This document shows, piece after piece, positions 17,868 to 27,094 of a stretch of DNA of 64,000 bases (position 1 is its first letter; each line of letters starts with the position of its first letter). The position numbers were made by a program, and so were the translations under genes. Under the pieces are notes generated by a model. The model did not search any database. It saw only the letters and a program-made list of their open reading frames with translations, and had not been told where the DNA came from. Origin of the DNA: Riemerella anatipestifer_F (GTDB lineage: Bacteria > Bacteroidota > Bacteroidia > Flavobacteriales > Weeksellaceae); assembly GCF_037861325.1 (NCBI RefSeq), contig NZ_JAFELW010000006.1. The stretch is one strand, 5' to 3'.

Positions 17868-18770
17868 ATGTTTTTGGAACTCCGCAACCTCAATATTGGC
17901 TACCAGCAGCCACTCATTAAAGAAATCAACGCCCAAGCTCATCTAGGCGAAGTGGTTCTCATTATGGGGAATAATGGCATTGGTAAAACCACTTTAATAA
18001 AATCTATACTCAACCAGCTCAAGCCTTTAGCGGGGCATATTTTCATCAATCATAGCTCTATTGCCACTTTAACTCCAAAGGAAATGGCACAGCTAGTTTC
18101 CATTGTTTTTTCTAAATACACCCTTCCCGAAAATTATACTGTAACCGATTTGGTGGCTTTAGGCAAACTCATTCACTACCCATATTATTTTCAACTGACC
18201 TCGCAAGACCAAGCCGAAATACAAAACATCATTACCCACCTTGAGCTGGAGCGTTATAAAAATCAAAAACTAACCACCCTATCCGATGGCAACCTACAGA
18301 AGGCTTTTATAGGCAGAGCTTTGGCTCAAAACACGCCTGTAATGATACTAGACGAGCCCACCACCCATCTAGACGAATACAATAAAACGGCTATCCTGAC
18401 GCTCTTACGAGAATTGGCTCAACAGCACCGTAAACTTGTTTTATTCTCATCCCACGATTGGCGATTAGCAAAGGATTTCTCTGACCAAATTTGGTTTCTA
18501 GAACACGGCAAACTAACGGCAGGTATGGCAGAAGATGTCTTGTTAAAGCTACCACTACACACTCCACTAGCCGAAACTTACGCAATGCCACTCATCAACG
18601 CCCCAGAAAGAGAAAAAGAACTGCTATTGAGTTTCATTAAAAAACACACCAAAGCCAACCTTTCTTGCTATGAGTTTACCTATACCTCTACCGAATGGCT
18701 CATCACTACCCCACTTGCCACGCACCGCTGCGGCTCCTTTGCAGAAATGTTACCACTATTTAAAGCCTAG
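17868..18770 (+). CDS. ABC transporter ATP-binding protein (FecE-like) with C-terminal extension
   Basis: 300 residues. Walker A GNNGIGKTTL, the signature TLSDGNLQK (a variant of LSGGQ), Walker B VMILDEPTTHLD and the switch His in SSHDWRLA are all visible in the first about 220 residues. The last about 70 residues (from YAMPLINAPEREKE) extend beyond the usual FecE length and resemble nothing recognised. It pairs with the FecCD permease just upstream to power uptake of an iron complex or related ligand. Confidence 0.88.
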   Translation: MFLELRNLNIGYQQPLIKEINAQAHLGEVVLIMGNNGIGKTTLIKSILNQLKPLAGHIFINHSSIATLTPKEMAQLVSIVFSKYTLPENYTVTDLVALGKLIHYPYYFQLTSQDQAEIQNIITHLELERYKNQKLTTLSDGNLQKAFIGRALAQNTPVMILDEPTTHLDEYNKTAILTLLRELAQQHRKLVLFSSHDWRLAKDFSDQIWFLEHGKLTAGMAEDVLLKLPLHTPLAETYAMPLINAPEREKELLLSFIKKHTKANLSCYEFTYTSTEWLITTPLATHRCGSFAEMLPLFKA

Positions 18771-18903
18771 ATTGAGGGCTTTATTCGCTTAAAATTACGA
18801 GAATTTGCAGAAACAATACTAAAAAATTTATAATAGGAGAGGAATAAGAGATTTTTTAGTTTTAATTATATATGGATTCAACTATTGAAATTATGTAAAT
18901 TAT

Positions 18904-20373
18904 CTATAAATTATTTATTATTAACACCCTATACATTTCATTACAATAAATTTCCTTATAATTATTTTTGATAAAATCATCCAATAAGTTAACCTTTGAA
19001 TCTATCTGGGTCTTATTATTTTCATACCAATAATGATTTGACAAAACAACATACTTAGTTTTCGTTTTTATTAATTCTTTTTTTATTTCCTCTTGATTTA
19101 ACTTTGTATTGGTTATTCCTGGATGCAATTCAGTATATTTAGTAGGAATTTTTCTTTCAAAGAAAAAATAAAGTATAACATCACTAATTAAAAACTTATC
19201 ATGGTTTTCTACTCCAACATATATATAATCATTTATTTTTGTATGTTTTTCAATATATTTTATAATATCTATTGTATTTTTATCTAATGTCGCAACAAGA
19301 AAATTATCTATCTTATATTCATTTTTCTTTTGCACTTGTTCTTTCATATTAGAAAAGAAAAAATAAATACCATAGCAAGATAAAGAAAATATAATAAATC
19401 CACCATATCTAAATCTTACACTTCTTATTTTACGAAAAATATGAGATAGTAATAAAATTAACAAACAGATAAAAACAGGCATACTATGTATGATATCAGC
19501 TCGATTAAACATTTGTTTACTCAATAATAAACATAATATGGATAAATATAAAGAAGAATAATACTTTCTGTCATTATATACAAATACATAAATAAACACA
19601 ACTATTAAGTTGAGAATGGAAAATATAAATAATATATAATACTGAAGTCCGACATCTATTTTTCTATACTGCGGCATAATACTTAAAGGCTCCAACAAAA
19701 GTTGTTCAATTATATCTGGGAAATAATTAAAAGAAAATAGAATAAGAAGTAAAAAAAGATTTAAAAGAAAGAAAGAAAATAAAGGAAAGATAATTATTCT
19801 AAATTTTAGAACATTTTTTACTATTAAAGCTATAAAAACTGTAAATAAAGATAATAACGAATAAACATAAATATCTTGTCGAAAAAAAAGTGTAAAAAAC
19901 TGGAGTGAAAAAATAAGATACAAGTATTTTTTCTTATTAAATTTTAAAAATTTTGATAAACAATAGGCTGTTAACAAACATAAGTAAAGAACTGAGTAAA
20001 TTGGTGGGAAAAACCTCAACTCTGGTCGAACCAATATAAATAAAATTAATGCTGAAGATATTAGTGAAACTATAAAATTATCAATATTCTGAAAAATAAT
20101 CCTATATATAATATCAATAAATAAAACTCCAAATATACACTCTAATATTCTAATTACTAAAAGATTATCTGTTATCATCAAAAATAAAGAGTACATATAA
20201 AACTGACCTGGAGTGTATATACTCCAAAAATCCTTATATGGCATATCTCCATTTATAATTCTCTGTGCATTAACCAAAACAACCCCCTCATCATAAATAT
20301 GAATAGGAAATGTCAATGTAGGTAACAGAATTAAAGCAAATAAGAAATATCTTAGATTAACAAGCACATTCAT
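18904..20373 (-). CDS. polytopic membrane protein, ArnT/PMT-like glycosyltransferase family 39 type
   Basis: 489 residues with about ten or more membrane helices and a soluble C-terminal part of about 110 residues. The first periplasmic loop has the layout of GT39/ArnT proteins: an acidic pair (YDEGVVLVNAQRIINGDMPY), then KDFWSIYTPGQFYMYSLF. Such enzymes move sugars from a polyprenyl phosphate carrier to an acceptor outside the inner membrane. No sugar or acceptor can be named. The gene is strikingly AT-rich compared with the pyrimidine and transport genes around it, which suggests acquisition. Confidence 0.65.
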   Translation of the reverse strand: MNVLVNLRYFLFALILLPTLTFPIHIYDEGVVLVNAQRIINGDMPYKDFWSIYTPGQFYMYSLFLMITDNLLVIRILECIFGVLFIDIIYRIIFQNIDNFIVSLISSALILFILVRPELRFFPPIYSVLYLCLLTAYCLSKFLKFNKKKYLYLIFSLQFFTLFFRQDIYVYSLLSLFTVFIALIVKNVLKFRIIIFPLFSFFLLNLFLLLILFSFNYFPDIIEQLLLEPLSIMPQYRKIDVGLQYYILFIFSILNLIVVFIYVFVYNDRKYYSSLYLSILCLLLSKQMFNRADIIHSMPVFICLLILLLSHIFRKIRSVRFRYGGFIIFSLSCYGIYFFFSNMKEQVQKKNEYKIDNFLVATLDKNTIDIIKYIEKHTKINDYIYVGVENHDKFLISDVILYFFFERKIPTKYTELHPGITNTKLNQEEIKKELIKTKTKYVVLSNHYWYENNKTQIDSKVNLLDDFIKNNYKEIYCNEMYRVLIINNL

Positions 20374-20545
20374 AAAATTAGTCGCAGTCTTTTAACTGTA
20401 ATCATCTTGACTATAGTCTAACTCCATTTATAACAGAAATTTCTAATTTAAAATTTATACTTTTTCATTTCTAAATTATTACCATAATATAGTATACTGA
20501 ATATCAATTGGTAGTCATTTTACTATGTAAGAATTCAAATACCAT

Positions 20546-21271
20546 TTAAAAAATTATATACATGTACAATCTAAAAGCCTCCATCCTTCTAGATTGTCCA
20601 GTAGTTCCTGCTATTTCTCCATTTCTTACAAGAGGCATCCAACCTATATCTTGTACATATGCTTGATAATAAACATTCGTAGCATAAGTCGATGGTACAT
20701 TTAATTGTACCGCTTCTAACCTTAAATGATCCCCAGTAGTCCCCACGATATCATTTAACCCTACCCAAGGCATCCAGCCTATATTCTGTACATGACCTCT
20801 TACCTCAAGTGGAAAATATGTAGAACTTGTAAACTGCAATGCCTCCATTCGTCTCGATTCCCCCGTTGTCCCCGACATATAACCTAAACTTTTCCACCCT
20901 TGCCAACCCAAATTTTGCAAATGCCCATTATAAGCAAAAGTAACAGAAGAGCTACTATTTGTAGTAGTAACTTTTGTATATGAGCCAAGTGAAATTTTAC
21001 TTTTATTAACAGCCATTTTTTTATTACTAGAAAGTTTATAACTTGCTTCTATACTACTTAAAAGTGTATATTTTTTATCTCTCTTCAAATCTTCTTTTAT
21101 CTTATCAAAAACTTCTTTGGGAAGTTGATCAACAATTTTTCCATCAGGAGTCCTTATAAATTTATTAAATACCTCCACCTCTCTTTCTATTGAAGAATCT
21201 TCATAATTCCGAGAGCAAGACAAAATGCCTAACACACTCATTAGGATTAGTAAACGATTAATTTTTTTCAT
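20546..21271 (-). CDS. lipoprotein with three hydrophobic W (ChW-type) repeats
   Basis: 241 residues from the ATG at 21271. A longer frame to 21349 overlaps a clear promoter box at 21303-21310 and has no signal, so it is rejected. The signal INRLLILMSVLGILSC ends in a lipobox Cys. After a charged linker of about 80 residues come three repeats of about 45 residues in the pattern GHxQNxGWxxWxxxxxxxGTTGxxxRxEA (QNLGWQGW, QNIGWMPW, QDIGWMPL). This is the clostridial hydrophobic W repeat, best known from Clostridium surface proteins, where it may bind polymers or host surfaces. It is a single gene with its own promoter, directly after carB. Confidence 0.8.
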   Translation of the reverse strand: MKKINRLLILMSVLGILSCSRNYEDSSIEREVEVFNKFIRTPDGKIVDQLPKEVFDKIKEDLKRDKKYTLLSSIEASYKLSSNKKMAVNKSKISLGSYTKVTTTNSSSSVTFAYNGHLQNLGWQGWKSLGYMSGTTGESRRMEALQFTSSTYFPLEVRGHVQNIGWMPWVGLNDIVGTTGDHLRLEAVQLNVPSTYATNVYYQAYVQDIGWMPLVRNGEIAGTTGQSRRMEAFRLYMYIIF

Positions 21272-21302
21272 GACAATTCTATAAAATATATTAAACACAT
21301 AA

Positions 21303-21310
21303 CAAAGATA
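21303..21310 (-). promoter_or_regulatory. -7 promoter element of the W-repeat lipoprotein gene
   Basis: TATCTTTG on the minus strand, about 31 bases before the ATG at 21271 and just after the carB stop. Confidence 0.6.
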
Positions 21311-21349
21311 TTGAATATATGTAAAAATAAAAAATTTTCTCCCTAACAT

Positions 21350-24300
21350 CTACATCGCCTGCATCTTGAAGCTCATAGACTCAATCACCTTTAGGATAGC
21401 TTCCACCGTATCCATAGAAGTGAGGCAAGGCACCCCATTTTCTACCGACATACGGCGAATCTGGAACCCATCTCGCTCCGTTTTCTTACCTATGGTAGTG
21501 GTATTAACCACATATTGCACTTTTCCTTTTTGGATAAGGTCTATCAAATTCACTTCCTCCTCACCTATCTTATAGCCTATTTTGGCTGGTATGCCTTTAG
21601 CTTCAAAGTATTTCGCCGTTCCTTCCGTTGCCCAGATTCTAAAGCCTACCTCGTGGAACCTCCTCGCAAAAACAGCCGCTTCCTCTTTGTGCTTATCTGC
21701 TACCGTAAAGAGTATCGCTCCGTGGGTCGGCACTTTTCTACCTGCGGCTATCATTCCCTTATAAAGGGCTTTTTCTAAGGTAACATCTTTCCCCATCACT
21801 TCGCCTGTGGATTTCATCTCTGGTCCTAAAGAAATATCCACTTTAGTTAGTTTAGAGAATGAGAATACAGGTACTTTTACAAAAACGCCTTCCTTATTTG
21901 GTACAAGCCCATTAGTATAACCTTGCGAAGCTAAAGATTTGCCCAATATCGCCTTAGTGGCAAGGTTTGCCATAGGCACATCGGTAATTTTAGAGAGGAA
22001 AGGCACCGTTCTGGAGGAACGAGGATTAACTTCAATCACAAACACCTCTCCGCTTTGGTCTATCACATACTGAATGTTCATCAATCCCACGACATTAAGC
22101 CCCTTCGCTAATCGTATAGTATAGTCTTCTAAATCGTGGATTTGTTTTTCCGTAAGATTTTGTGGCGGATACACCGCAATGGAGTCGCCAGAGTGTACCC
22201 CTGCCCTTTCGATATGCTCCATAATCCCTGGAATTACCACCGTTTCGCCATCAGAAATGGCATCTACCTCTACCTCTTTGCCCGTTACATAGCGGTCTAT
22301 AAGTACCGGGTGTTCTGGGCTGGCATCTACGGCGTGTTCCATATAATGGGTAAGCTCTTGCTCGGTATAGACAATCTCCATCGCCCTACCACCCAATACA
22401 TAGCTCGGACGCACCAAAACAGGATAACCAATTTCATTCGCTATGGCAATCGCCTCCTCTTTTGAAGTGGAAGTTTTACCCAAAGGTTGAGGAATACCCA
22501 ACTCCTGAAGGGCTTTTTCAAATTTATCTCGGTTTTCTGCACGGTCTAAATCTTCCAAAGAGGTTCCTAAAATTTTAACCCCGTGAGCCGATAGTTTGTC
22601 CGCTAAGTTAATTGCGGTTTGTCCACCAAACTGAACCACCACTCCTTTAGGTTTTTCAAGTTCGATAATATTCATCACATCTTCCTCTGTAAGTGGTTCA
22701 AAGTAGAGTTTATCCGAAATAGAGAAATCGGTGGATACGGTTTCGGGATTGTTGTTGATGATAATGGCTTCGTAGCCCATCTCTTTAATCGCCCAAACGG
22801 AATGCACGGTGGCATAGTCAAACTCTACCCCTTGCCCAATACGGATAGGTCCTGAACCTAAGACCACAATACTCTCTTTTTCTGTTACCACGCTTTCGTT
22901 TTCCTCCTCGTAAGTACCATAGAAGTAAGGCGTTTCGCTCTCAAACTCTGCCGCACAAGTATCTACCATTTTATAGACTGGCATAATGGCGTTTTCTTTT
23001 CGGAAATTGAAAACTTCCCTCTGGGTAACGCCCCAAAGGTGTGCAATGTTTAAATCCGAGAAGCCTAACTTTTTAGCTTCTTTAAGCGTTTCGGCATTGA
23101 ATTTATTTTCGGCAATGACTTTCTCAAAGTCCACCAATTTTTTAAGTTTCCAAATGAAGAATTTATCAATCTTGCTCCATTCCACAATTTGCTCCCAATC
23201 GTAGCCTCTTCTCAAAGCCTCTCCAATGATGAACAATCGCTCATCATCGCAAATTTTGATGCGTCTTTCTATTTCTTCTGATGTAAGCTGTGCCGCTTGT
23301 TTGGTTTTTAATCCTAAGTGCCTGATGCCTGTCTCCAATGAGCGAATAGCCTTCTGTAAAGACTCCTCGAAGTTTCGCCCAATCGCCATTACTTCGCCAG
23401 TGGCTTTCATTTGAGTGGAAAGGCGGCGGTCTGCCGTTTCAAATTTATCAAATGGAAATCTTGGGATTTTGGTAACCACATAGTCTAACGCCGGTTCAAA
23501 ACACGCGTAAGTTTTGCCCGTAACGGGGTTCATAATTTCGTCTAAGGTAAGCCCCACCGCAATCTTGGCTGCGATCTTGGCAATCGGATAGCCCGTCGCC
23601 TTACTTGCCAACGCCGAAGAACGGGATACCCTCGGATTAACCTCAATGATATAATAATTGAACGAATGTGGGTCTAAAGCCAACTGGACATTACAGCCGC
23701 CCTCAATCCCCAAAGCTCTAATAATGTTCAGCGAGGCGTTTCTCAACAGTTGACACTCTCTATCTGAAAGCGTCTGAGAAGGAGCTACCACAATAGAGTC
23801 GCCTGTATGTACACCTACTGGATCTATGTTTTCCATATTACATACTACAATGGCGTTATCGTTGGCATCACGCATCACTTCGTACTCTATCTCTTTAAAT
23901 CCTGCAATAGATTTCTCTATCAAACATTGGGTTACAGGGCTGTATTTAAGCCCATTCGCCACAATTTCTTTAAGCTCTGTTTCATCGGAAGCGATACCGC
24001 CCCCCGTTCCGCCCATCGTGAAGGCAGGACGAACAATCACCGGATAGCCAATCGTATTGGCAAAAGTGAAGGCTTGTTCTACCGTATTCACAATATCCGA
24101 TTCTGGGACTGGCTCTCCGAGTTCTCGCATCAGTTCACGGAATAAGTCTCGGTCTTCGGCTTGGTTAATCGCTGAAAGTTTTGTTCCTAAAACTTCTACT
24201 TTGCACTCTTCTAATATCCCTGATTTTTCTAATTCTACCGCCATATTAAGCCCTGTTTGTCCGCCCAATGTAGGCAACAAAGCATCTGGTCTTTCTTTGC

Positions 24301-24532
24301 GAATAATCTGGCTGACAAACTCCAAGGAAATAGGCTCAATATAGACTTTATCGGCAATTTCTACATCGGTCATTATGGTTGCAGGATTGGAGTTGATGAG
24401 TATCACGCGGTAACCTTCTTCTTTTAGAGAAAGACACGCCTGTGTTCCCGAATAATCAAACTCGGCGGCTTGTCCGATGATGATTGGTCCTGAACCAATT
24501 ACTAATATTGTTTTTATATCTGTTCTTTTCAT
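21350..24532 (-). CDS. carB: carbamoyl phosphate synthase, large subunit
   Basis: 1060 residues. Two homologous ATP-grasp halves are clear: each begins with a PreATP-grasp motif (IGSGPIIIGQAAEFDYSGTQ, then LGSGPIRIGQGVEFDYATVH near residue 560), followed by ATP-binding segments (TMGGTGGGIA and VLGGRAMEIVY). The C-terminal MGS-like allosteric domain (about 930-1060) holds the regulatory region. With CarA the enzyme makes carbamoyl phosphate for pyrimidines and arginine. It is the last gene of the pyrB-carA-hypothetical-carB cluster and seems richer in G+C than the accessory genes beside it. Confidence 0.97.
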   Translation of the reverse strand: MKRTDIKTILVIGSGPIIIGQAAEFDYSGTQACLSLKEEGYRVILINSNPATIMTDVEIADKVYIEPISLEFVSQIIRKERPDALLPTLGGQTGLNMAVELEKSGILEECKVEVLGTKLSAINQAEDRDLFRELMRELGEPVPESDIVNTVEQAFTFANTIGYPVIVRPAFTMGGTGGGIASDETELKEIVANGLKYSPVTQCLIEKSIAGFKEIEYEVMRDANDNAIVVCNMENIDPVGVHTGDSIVVAPSQTLSDRECQLLRNASLNIIRALGIEGGCNVQLALDPHSFNYYIIEVNPRVSRSSALASKATGYPIAKIAAKIAVGLTLDEIMNPVTGKTYACFEPALDYVVTKIPRFPFDKFETADRRLSTQMKATGEVMAIGRNFEESLQKAIRSLETGIRHLGLKTKQAAQLTSEEIERRIKICDDERLFIIGEALRRGYDWEQIVEWSKIDKFFIWKLKKLVDFEKVIAENKFNAETLKEAKKLGFSDLNIAHLWGVTQREVFNFRKENAIMPVYKMVDTCAAEFESETPYFYGTYEEENESVVTEKESIVVLGSGPIRIGQGVEFDYATVHSVWAIKEMGYEAIIINNNPETVSTDFSISDKLYFEPLTEEDVMNIIELEKPKGVVVQFGGQTAINLADKLSAHGVKILGTSLEDLDRAENRDKFEKALQELGIPQPLGKTSTSKEEAIAIANEIGYPVLVRPSYVLGGRAMEIVYTEQELTHYMEHAVDASPEHPVLIDRYVTGKEVEVDAISDGETVVIPGIMEHIERAGVHSGDSIAVYPPQNLTEKQIHDLEDYTIRLAKGLNVVGLMNIQYVIDQSGEVFVIEVNPRSSRTVPFLSKITDVPMANLATKAILGKSLASQGYTNGLVPNKEGVFVKVPVFSFSKLTKVDISLGPEMKSTGEVMGKDVTLEKALYKGMIAAGRKVPTHGAILFTVADKHKEEAAVFARRFHEVGFRIWATEGTAKYFEAKGIPAKIGYKIGEEEVNLIDLIQKGKVQYVVNTTTIGKKTERDGFQIRRMSVENGVPCLTSMDTVEAILKVIESMSFKMQAM

Positions 24533-24576
24533 TTTTATTTTTATTAGAATTTAAAGGTCATTAAAGTTTACAAATA

Positions 24577-25005
24577 CTAGCAATCATGATTTTCGTAATT
24601 CAAGTTTTCTAACTTTTGCTCATAAACTTCCTTTTCTTTAGGCTGAAATTTCTCTTGAATCAGCTCCACTTTTAATTGCTTTTTGGTATCAGGGCTTATC
24701 CACAAACCACTAAAACCTTTTTTCGTTCTTTGCAGTATCAACACTCCAGTAACCCCTTCTTCCACTAAAACAAATTGATTTCTATCATTGTTGTTTACAC
24801 CCAGTTGTATCCATTTATCACTACCATAGCTGTACATTCCCATATAATAAAGGTCTCCTGTACATCCGTTATCTTCTGATTGTAGATACATGGTTATTGG
24901 AGTTTTACCATCCATAACTCCTTTATACAAATAGAAATTCTTTTTTTGCCCAAAACCTTGAAAAAAAGCTCCTACAAGGAATGCTAACACTAATATTATT
25001 CTCAT
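24577..25005 (-). CDS. hypothetical secreted protein inserted between carA and carB
   Basis: 142 residues with a signal peptide (MRIILVLAFLVGAFFQGFGQ). The mature part is beta-rich (VMDGKTPITMYLQ, LYYMGMYSYGSDKWIQLG, VEEGVTGVLILQRTKKGFSG) and has two Cys. No family is recognised. It starts 11 bases after carA and ends 44 bases before carB, so it is transcribed with them although a role in pyrimidine synthesis is not expected for an exported protein. Confidence 0.75.
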   Translation of the reverse strand: MRIILVLAFLVGAFFQGFGQKKNFYLYKGVMDGKTPITMYLQSEDNGCTGDLYYMGMYSYGSDKWIQLGVNNNDRNQFVLVEEGVTGVLILQRTKKGFSGLWISPDTKKQLKVELIQEKFQPKEKEVYEQKLENLNYENHDC

Positions 25006-25016
25006 TTTATTTACTT

Positions 25017-26096
25017 TTAATGGTTATTTTTCCATTCTTTCATCATCTCCACAAACTCATCAAACAGATAGTTTGCATCTTCCGGTCCTGGACTGGCTTC
25101 GGGGTGATACTGCACCGAAAAACAAGGGTATTTTTTATGACGAACGCCTTCGTTGGTTCTATCATTAAGGGCGATATGGGTTTCTTCTAAATCGGTATTT
25201 TTAAGGCTTTCTTGGTCAATAGCGTAACCGTGATTTTGAGAGGTAATCGCCACCTTATTGGTTCTCAAATCCAAAACAGGATGGTTGCCTCCCCTATGCC
25301 CAAATTTCAGTTTGAACGTTTTAGCCCCACAAGCCAAACCTACCACCTGATGCCCCATACATATCCCGAAAATAGGCACTTTACCCAAAAGTTTCCGCAC
25401 CGTTTCGTGAGCGTGAGGCACATCTTGCGGGTCGCCCGGACCATTGGAAAGCATAATACCATCTGGTGCCATTAGTAGGATTTCTTCCGCCGTAGTATCG
25501 TGAGAAACCACCGTAATATCGCAGTTTCTTTGGGATAGTTCTCTAATGATTCCCAACTTGGCTCCGAAGTCGATTAGTACTACTTTAAACCCTCGCCCCG
25601 GTGCAGAAAAGGGTGTTTTGGTGGATACCGTTTCAATTTGGTTGGTCGGTAGCGATTGGGCTTTTAGTTCGGCTATTATTTGGTTTTCGTCGGCCTCCAT
25701 ATCAACAATTCTGCCTTTAAGGACTCCGTGATTGCGAATGATTCGAGTTAGTTTTCTCGTATCAATCCCCGAAATTCCTGCAATGCCTTTTTTACTGAAA
25801 AACTCCTCTAAAGCCATTTGAGAACGAAAGTTGGAAGGCAAATCGCACACCTCTTTCACGATAAGTCCTTTAATGGAAGGCTCTATACATTCATAATCAT
25901 CGCGATTGATGCCGTAATTCCCAATAAGCGGATAGGTCATACATACTATCTGTCCACAATAAGACGGGTCGGAAATGAGCTCTTGATAGCCCGTCATTCC
26001 TGTATTGAAAACCACTTCGCCCTCGGTGTTAAGGTTTGCACCAAATCCCCAGCCGTGAAGCACTTCCCCTGATTCTAAAATTAGTTTCTTTTTCAT
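25017..26096 (-). CDS. carA: carbamoyl phosphate synthase, small subunit
   Basis: 359 residues from the ATG at 26096 (a TTG at 26102 is in frame but less likely). The N-terminal CPSase small-chain domain (FNTGMTGYQELISDPSY) is followed by a class I glutamine amidotransferase domain with the catalytic triad: nucleophile Cys in FGICMGHQ, then the His and Glu of QYHPEA. It releases ammonia from glutamine for CarB. It lies between pyrB (57 bases upstream) and the small exported protein. Confidence 0.96.
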   Translation of the reverse strand: MKKKLILESGEVLHGWGFGANLNTEGEVVFNTGMTGYQELISDPSYCGQIVCMTYPLIGNYGINRDDYECIEPSIKGLIVKEVCDLPSNFRSQMALEEFFSKKGIAGISGIDTRKLTRIIRNHGVLKGRIVDMEADENQIIAELKAQSLPTNQIETVSTKTPFSAPGRGFKVVLIDFGAKLGIIRELSQRNCDITVVSHDTTAEEILLMAPDGIMLSNGPGDPQDVPHAHETVRKLLGKVPIFGICMGHQVVGLACGAKTFKLKFGHRGGNHPVLDLRTNKVAITSQNHGYAIDQESLKNTDLEETHIALNDRTNEGVRHKKYPCFSVQYHPEASPGPEDANYLFDEFVEMMKEWKNNH

Positions 26097-26153
26097 TTTC
26101 AACTTTTAGATTTATATAGTTTAAAAAACCAATTCCATTAGTTTTTAGATTGA

Positions 26154-27050
26154 TTATATTGTTTTAAACATCATTCCTTTGTCTTCCAAAGCCTGTTTTA
26201 GGATTGCCATTCGGGCGTAAACCCCGTTTTCCATTTGCTTAAATATTCTGGATTGAGGGCTTTCCACCAAATCCGACTCTATTTCCACTCCTCTATTGAT
26301 AGGAGCCGGATGCATAATGATAGAAGTTGGTTTCATTTGAGTAGCTCTTTCTTTAGTCAGACCATATTTTTGGTGGTATTTGTCTAAAGGGAGTTTCATT
26401 CTCTCTCCGTGTCTTTCGTGCTGAATCCGAAGAAGCATCACCACATCAACCTCTTTTACAAGCGTATCTATAGGCAGATACGTTCCGTTGATAAATTCGG
26501 CTTCATCAAACCAATCTTCCGGCCCAGAAAAATAGACTTTAGCTCCAAGTCGTCTTAGTGCCTCCGCATTAGAATTAGCCACCCTACTGTGCTTAACATC
26601 GCCTACAATCCCCACTTTTAATCCTTCAAACTTTTTAAATTCTTGATAAATCGTCATCAAATCCAACAAAGATTGTGAAGGGTGGTTACCCGTGCCGTCT
26701 CCTCCGTTAATTATAGGAATGTTAATAGTCTCCAACTCCCTAAAATAAAAATCCTGACTATGGCGAATGACTACCAAATCAATCCCAATACTTTCCAAAG
26801 TTTTTACCGTATCGTAAAGCGTTTCGCCTTTGTTTACCGAACTTGTAGATGCATCAAAAGGAACAATATTAAGTCCCAATTTCCTTTCGGCTATATCAAA
26901 ACTGGTTTTAGTTCTCGTACTGTTTTCAAAGAAAAGATTAGACACATAAACTTCTTGCTGACATTTGGCTATTCTACCATTAGCAAACCCTTGAGCCTCT
27001 TCTAAAAGAGACTTAATTTTTTCTGTAGATAAATCTGAAATTGTAAGCAT
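26154..27050 (-). CDS. pyrB: aspartate carbamoyltransferase, catalytic subunit
   Basis: 298 residues. The carbamoyl-phosphate motif ENSTRTKTSFDIAER and the aspartate-binding segment MHPAPINRGVEI are present, with VIRHSQ and GIVGDVKHSRVANS between them. It joins carbamoyl phosphate to aspartate, the first committed step of pyrimidine synthesis. A regulatory PyrI gene is not in the cluster. It is the first gene of the operon and is preceded by a leader peptide and an intrinsic terminator that ends 16 bases before its ATG, so expression is probably set by attenuation. Confidence 0.96.
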   Translation of the reverse strand: MLTISDLSTEKIKSLLEEAQGFANGRIAKCQQEVYVSNLFFENSTRTKTSFDIAERKLGLNIVPFDASTSSVNKGETLYDTVKTLESIGIDLVVIRHSQDFYFRELETINIPIINGGDGTGNHPSQSLLDLMTIYQEFKKFEGLKVGIVGDVKHSRVANSNAEALRRLGAKVYFSGPEDWFDEAEFINGTYLPIDTLVKEVDVVMLLRIQHERHGERMKLPLDKYHQKYGLTKERATQMKPTSIIMHPAPINRGVEIESDLVESPQSRIFKQMENGVYARMAILKQALEDKGMMFKTI

Positions 27051-27066
27051 AACTTAAAAAAATTAC

Positions 27067-27094
27067 AAAAAAAAACGAAGCCAATGGCTTCGTT
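27067..27094 (-). terminator. attenuator terminator ahead of pyrB
   Basis: On the minus strand AACGAAGCC pairs perfectly with GGCTTCGTT around a three-base loop and is followed by seven or more T. It lies inside the pyrB leader, between the leader peptide stop and the pyrB ATG, so it would stop transcription before pyrB unless prevented. Confidence 0.82.

Noticed and set aside
21272..21349. Longer N-terminus for the W-repeat lipoprotein
   Set aside because: It runs through a TATCTTTG promoter box and hides the lipoprotein signal.
23807..24145. Plus-strand open frames of up to 112 codons across carB
   Set aside because: They lie wholly inside carB on the other strand, have no family likeness, and the carB frame is fully conserved.
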